A stretch of 64,000 bases of DNA from Cyanophora paradoxa (Eukaryota; Glaucocystophyceae; Cyanophorales; Cyanophoraceae). Numbering within the stretch: the stretch's first letter is position 1; every line of letters begins with the position of its first letter. The stretch covers positions 372,001 to 436,000 of the forward strand of contig QPMI01000044.1 of the NCBI GenBank assembly GCA_004431415.1. The letters run 5' to 3'. Positions 62,401 to 64,000 of this stretch are shown one piece after another. A program made the position numbers and the translations under genes. The notes under the pieces were generated by a model. That model made no database searches and was not told the origin of the DNA. It saw only the letters and a program-made list of their open reading frames with translations.

Positions 62401-63896
62401 ATTCGAATTTGTGATCAGCTTCAACGTTGCAATTGACGGTCGCAGCGCTAGCCCTAAGTTCACCGTTGCACGCACCCTGCACTTCGGGCTTTGCTGGCAC
62501 AGAACTCAATGAATTCGTTGTATTTCTTATCTTCGATTTCGCGTGCGTTGCCCAAGTCAGCGAGCAGGTCCTCTACTGCCACAGCCTTCATCCACTGTTC
62601 CATGTGGATGTCCTCTATGTACGCTGAGGCGCGTCGAACAGATTCTGAATCGAACAGTGTCTGCGGGGGGAGAATTAGATTTTAAATCGAATAGTGTCTG
62701 CGGGAAAAGGGGATTCGCGATCGAATCTACAGTGGGAGTGTGCGCGATCTTACTTCTGGAGTAAATTTGGGATCTTTGAACTTATTGTAGTCCCCGTTGA
62801 TGTTCAGAAGTCCAGACTGCCGGTTGAGCGTCTTGTAACACCCACGGTACGCGTACGATGAGCCTGCAAGCACAAATAAGTAAACCAAGGTGCGCATGGT
62901 CTACGAACTGAGGCTGATTATAGTTATGACCTGCAACTGACACGGAGGACGAGGTCGTAAAATTCTGGGTCTGCTCCCGCTGCCCGAGAGTGTTCCCGCC
63001 CGTGACTCGGATGAAATACGCCGAGTTGGGCACGAGACCGTCGATCCAAATGCGGCTTTGACTATCTCTCAATAACTCCCTGCTGAATTCAGCCGAAGAT
63101 ACGATTTCGCTGGCAGCGCTGCGGTTTCTCGAAGGGTACAACGTCACGGTCATCCGATCAAAGTGTTGGGATATCGGGATGTCGTCTATGCCTGCATAGG
63201 ACCACTCGAACATTATTCCAGAAGGTGCCGGGCTGGCGGGTGCGAGAGTGAAAGGCGCAGGCAGCGACGGCGGATTGCCCTCGTCGCTGGCGGATGAGAG
63301 GTCAAACACGGAAAGCGCCAGATCGGGACTGTCGCCACCCAGGTGAGCGATTGCAAAACGCGGAATGCGAACCAAAGCCCAGCGCACCCTGAACCGCCGC
63401 AGGTTTGCGACGCGTTCCCGGGACAAGGGAAATTACACTGGTTGCTGAGGCCGCGTCGCGTGAGGAAGAAGAAATCGTTCGTGAACACACAGTAGGCCTT
63501 CGTAGTCGAGGGCCAGGCGTCGTCCGGCGTCCAGTACACCCCAGACGCAAAATAGCGGAATCTGCGGCATCATCGAATGCATCGAAATCATGATCATTAT
63601 ATAATTAGAAGAGCGTGACGCCAAGCGACGTCGGCTGCGCATGCGCAGTCCGTACCCTGGCTTTGATCCGGCACGCAGAGAAGCCCCGTGCGATGCACAC
63701 AGAGTATTTGAAGCCGATTGATGGGCAGCTTTGTAATCGTCTGCCCCAAGGAAGTCCTTGAAGTGATAGATTTCGGCAGGGAACACACTGATGATGTCCG
63801 TCCCGTAGAAGTTATAACTGTTAACGTTTGAATTCTCCGTTGGACCTAACGGAATTGAGTTCTTGTAGCAGCCTCGGTATCGGTACGGCACGCGAT
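59481..63896 (-). CDS. WSC and fibronectin-III domain type I membrane protein (5' end outside window)
   Basis: The first exon in the window starts at an acceptor (CTGCAG) at 63896 and reads RVPYRYRGCYKNSIPLG, so the N terminus with its signal peptide is beyond 64000. WSC 1: YRGCYKN... to FASGVYWTPDDAW, LSNQCNFPCPGNASQTCGGSG. A fibronectin-III-like domain follows (ASPAPSGIMFEWSYAGIDD, VTLYPSRNRSAASEIV, WIDGLVPNSAYFIRV). Second WSC-like unit: YAYRGCYKTLNRQSGLLN, then a region with C-rich exons. Second FN3: YGWFGAHKEI, ISVFIEPSRNRTSTREEI, VVIEGLIPNTRYTAYIQT. Then a long beta-rich ectodomain (61210-60390), a Ser/Gly-rich stalk (SGTGSNSDTNTGSAPPSS), one transmembrane helix (GGVGGAVLIGGIASYFYL), a basic KRRR stop-transfer sequence and a short tail ending at 59481. 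WSC domains bind glycans; a cell-wall or surface sensor role is inferred. Confidence 0.82.
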
Positions 63897-64000
63897 CTGC
63901 AGTCCCACGCGTACATATGCATCAGTCAAAGTCAACTTGAAGCGAAACCGAACCGTGAATGTTTTTAATGTTTAATTATAATATAATATATAAGTTAAAC
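63897..64000 (-). other. Intron of the WSC/FN3 gene
   Basis: Ends in TGCAG at 63897-63902 on the minus strand and is AT-rich (TATATTATATTATAATT). The upstream exon lies beyond the window. Confidence 0.6.

Noticed and set aside
1-64000. Bacterial operons, CRISPR arrays, prophage or insertion sequences
   Set aside because: Short direct repeats exist but are neither regularly spaced nor separated by unique spacers of constant size. No transposase or phage gene was seen, and the genes are intron-rich and eukaryotic.
1-64000. tRNA or rRNA genes
   Set aside because: I did not recognise a cloverleaf with proper A and B boxes or any rRNA core sequence while reading. A dedicated tRNA scan was not possible, so this is weak negative evidence.

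Overview
This window looks like nuclear DNA of a GC-rich, flagellated, photosynthetic protist. Nearly every gene is cut into short exons by spliceosomal introns. Donors are mostly GTGCG, GTGAG or GTACCCC and acceptors are (C/G)CAG. There are no operons, ribosome binding sites or prokaryotic promoters. A cilium-type protein (nephrocystin-3-like), an RWP-RK transcription factor and a plastid-type ACT-domain protein point to a biflagellate alga. The two predicted plastid-targeted proteins start MAFV and MASF. A phenylalanine close to the N terminus is typical of glaucophyte (Cyanophora-type) transit peptides, so a glaucophyte is my best guess. A green alga or another lineage cannot be excluded without searches.

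Layout. (1) 1-4304, minus: DUF4062 / P-loop NTPase / TPR protein of the nephrocystin-3 type, running off the left edge. (2) 5101-7502, minus: RING, TRAF zinc fingers, coiled coil and parallel beta-helix in one gene. (3) 8724-9997, minus: calmodulin-like EF-hand protein, divergent from (4) 10554-15970, plus: long coiled-coil / basic-helix protein. (5) 16668-about 18809, minus: F5/8 type C (fucolectin-like) protein. (6) 18810-21541: AT-richer repeat region with a perfect 60-bp inverted repeat and several direct repeats. (7) 21542-27385, minus: ARM/HEAT-like protein with a proline-rich tail, divergent from (8) 27992-29433, plus: plastid ACT-domain protein. (9) 30578-32876, minus: RWP-RK factor, divergent from (10) 33363-33716, plus: small putative plastid protein. 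(11) 33854-35359, plus: FCP1/SCP-type phosphatase. (12) 35906-36962, minus: secreted protein. (13) 38755-41402, plus: F-box/LRR-like protein. (14) 42107-44564, minus: temptin-domain membrane protein. (15) 44906-46300, plus: a short ORF, then an inverted partial copy of the ARM gene. (16) about 47155-50113, plus: tetraspanin-like protein. (17) 50677-57420, minus: TRANK1-like UvrD-family helicase. (18) 59481-63896, minus: WSC/fibronectin-III membrane protein whose 5' end is outside the window.

The genes do not form a pathway. Two themes recur: cell-surface or secreted proteins (F5/8C, temptin, tetraspanin, WSC-FN3, signal-peptide protein) and ubiquitin-type adaptors (RING-TRAF-beta-helix, F-box). 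Introns fall into two textures. One class starts GTACCCC or GTTCCCC and is packed with C on the sense strand. The other is full of short perfect palindromes such as TGATCATGATCA, AGATCTAGATCT, GAATTCGAATTC and ATGCATATGCAT. I assembled exons by hand from splice consensus and reading-frame phase. Spans are therefore gene extents including introns, and start codons of multi-exon genes are the least certain part.
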